The position numbers were made by a program, and so were the translations under genes. From positions 1-29,096 of the IMG/VR virus record IMGVR_UViG_3300012359_000044: DNA of 29,096 bases. The stretch is one strand, 5' to 3'. Below are positions 28,825 to 29,096 of this stretch, one piece after another (position 1 is the first letter of the stretch; every line of letters starts with the position of its first letter). The notes beneath the pieces were generated by a model. It had not been told where the DNA came from, ran no database searches, and saw only the letters and a program-made list of their open reading frames with translations. The DNA is from a virus.

Positions 28825-29096
28825 CTATACAATGCCCGTCCAGGTAGATGCTCCAGTTTTGGCATACAGTCGCTGGTTGGCTGTGCTTGGCGTATCTGAT
28901 CGGAAATAGTAATCCCCTATCCCCCCTAGGCCCGTTCCTGGTGCGCCACTGCCGCTATAGAGTGTGCAGGCCCCCGTATTGTTCCCATAGGGCATAATAC
29001 CGCCGCCTGCAAATACAAAGCCGCCGTCATCTACCCGAAAAATGGTCGATGAAAACGCCGTATTCAGCAATTGCAAAGAGCCATTGCTATTCCTCC
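28825..29096 (-). CDS. Tail fibre protein, C-terminal part (cut by window edge)
   Basis: The frame is open to the right edge (reading RNSNGSLQLLNTAFSS and onward), so the gene begins outside the window; a TTG at 29076 is only an internal codon. The visible 90 residues contain IFRVDDGGFVFAGGGIMPYG and end GIGDYYFRSDTPSTANQRLY followed by AKTGASTWTGIV. A G-D-x-Y-F/Y-R-x-D-T-P-x3-N-Q-R-x-Y tail is common at the C-terminus of phage and prophage tail fibres and virion surface proteins. It opens the structural run visible here. Confidence 0.7.
   Translation of the reverse strand, partial: RNSNGSLQLLNTAFSSTIFRVDDGGFVFAGGGIMPYGNNTGACTLYSGSGAPGTGLGGIGDYYFRSDTPSTANQRLYAKTGASTWTGIV

Overview
The window looks like a piece of a tailed double-stranded DNA bacteriophage (Caudoviricetes) or a prophage. 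It pairs a dense replication, recombination and DNA-modification gene set with a block of tail and adhesin genes. Genes are tightly packed, often overlap by 4 bp, and mostly carry strong AGGAGG-type ribosome binding sites. No terminase, portal, capsid, integrase, tRNA or recognisable lysin lies inside the window, so this is only part of a genome. The host cannot be settled from sequence. It is bacterial, and the signal peptide of the one secreted protein fits a Sec-exporting host.

Layout. (1) Positions 1-493 hold no convincing intact gene; there are a possible edge-truncated minus-strand frame and degraded plus-strand coding fragments. (2) From 16442 down to 494 nearly everything is on the minus strand. 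In transcription order this is: an SNF2-type helicase; a Cas4/RecB-like nuclease with an Fe-S-type cysteine set; a Sak4/RecA-like ATPase; a small partner protein that may be an ssDNA-binding or DUF669-like protein; a hypothetical protein; a DUF262 protein; a family A DNA polymerase fused to a family 4 uracil-DNA glycosylase; two orphan DNA methyltransferases; a winged-helix-like protein; a pentapeptide-repeat protein; then a run of small, often Cys-rich proteins, a phage ABA-sandwich protein and a nucleoside deoxyribosyltransferase-like enzyme. A 358-bp non-coding stretch (2793-3151) has a perfect DnaA box, a 12-bp inverted repeat and T-tracts phased at 10 bp. It is a candidate replication origin. 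(3) Positions 16443-16629 are a divergent promoter region. (4) Plus-strand genes at 16630-20466 encode a protein made of two copies of one domain, a primase-polymerase/D5-type helicase, and two small proteins. A second origin-like or operator-like element (19805-19894) sits directly behind the primase-helicase. (5) From 29096 down to 20441, on the minus strand, is the structural block: the end of a tail fibre, several tail-region proteins, an 848-residue fibre with about 36 copies of a 14-residue repeat, a beta-helix tailspike that carries the same repeat at both ends, a BppU-like domain protein, a membrane (possibly holin) protein and a tail-completion-like protein. Embedded in this block on the opposite strand is a gene for a secreted, eight-cysteine protein (21437-22528), probably cargo expressed from the prophage or late in infection.

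How it may work together (inference). The primase-helicase, DNA polymerase, SNF2 helicase, nuclease and Sak4-like recombinase would form a self-contained replication and recombination system. The methyltransferases would protect or mark the phage DNA. Two near-identical TTGACA-N17-TATACT promoters drive the two replication arms and share sequence around the -10 box, which suggests coordinated early control. The most unusual item is the 14-residue repeat fibre and the sharing of its modules with the neighbouring tailspike.
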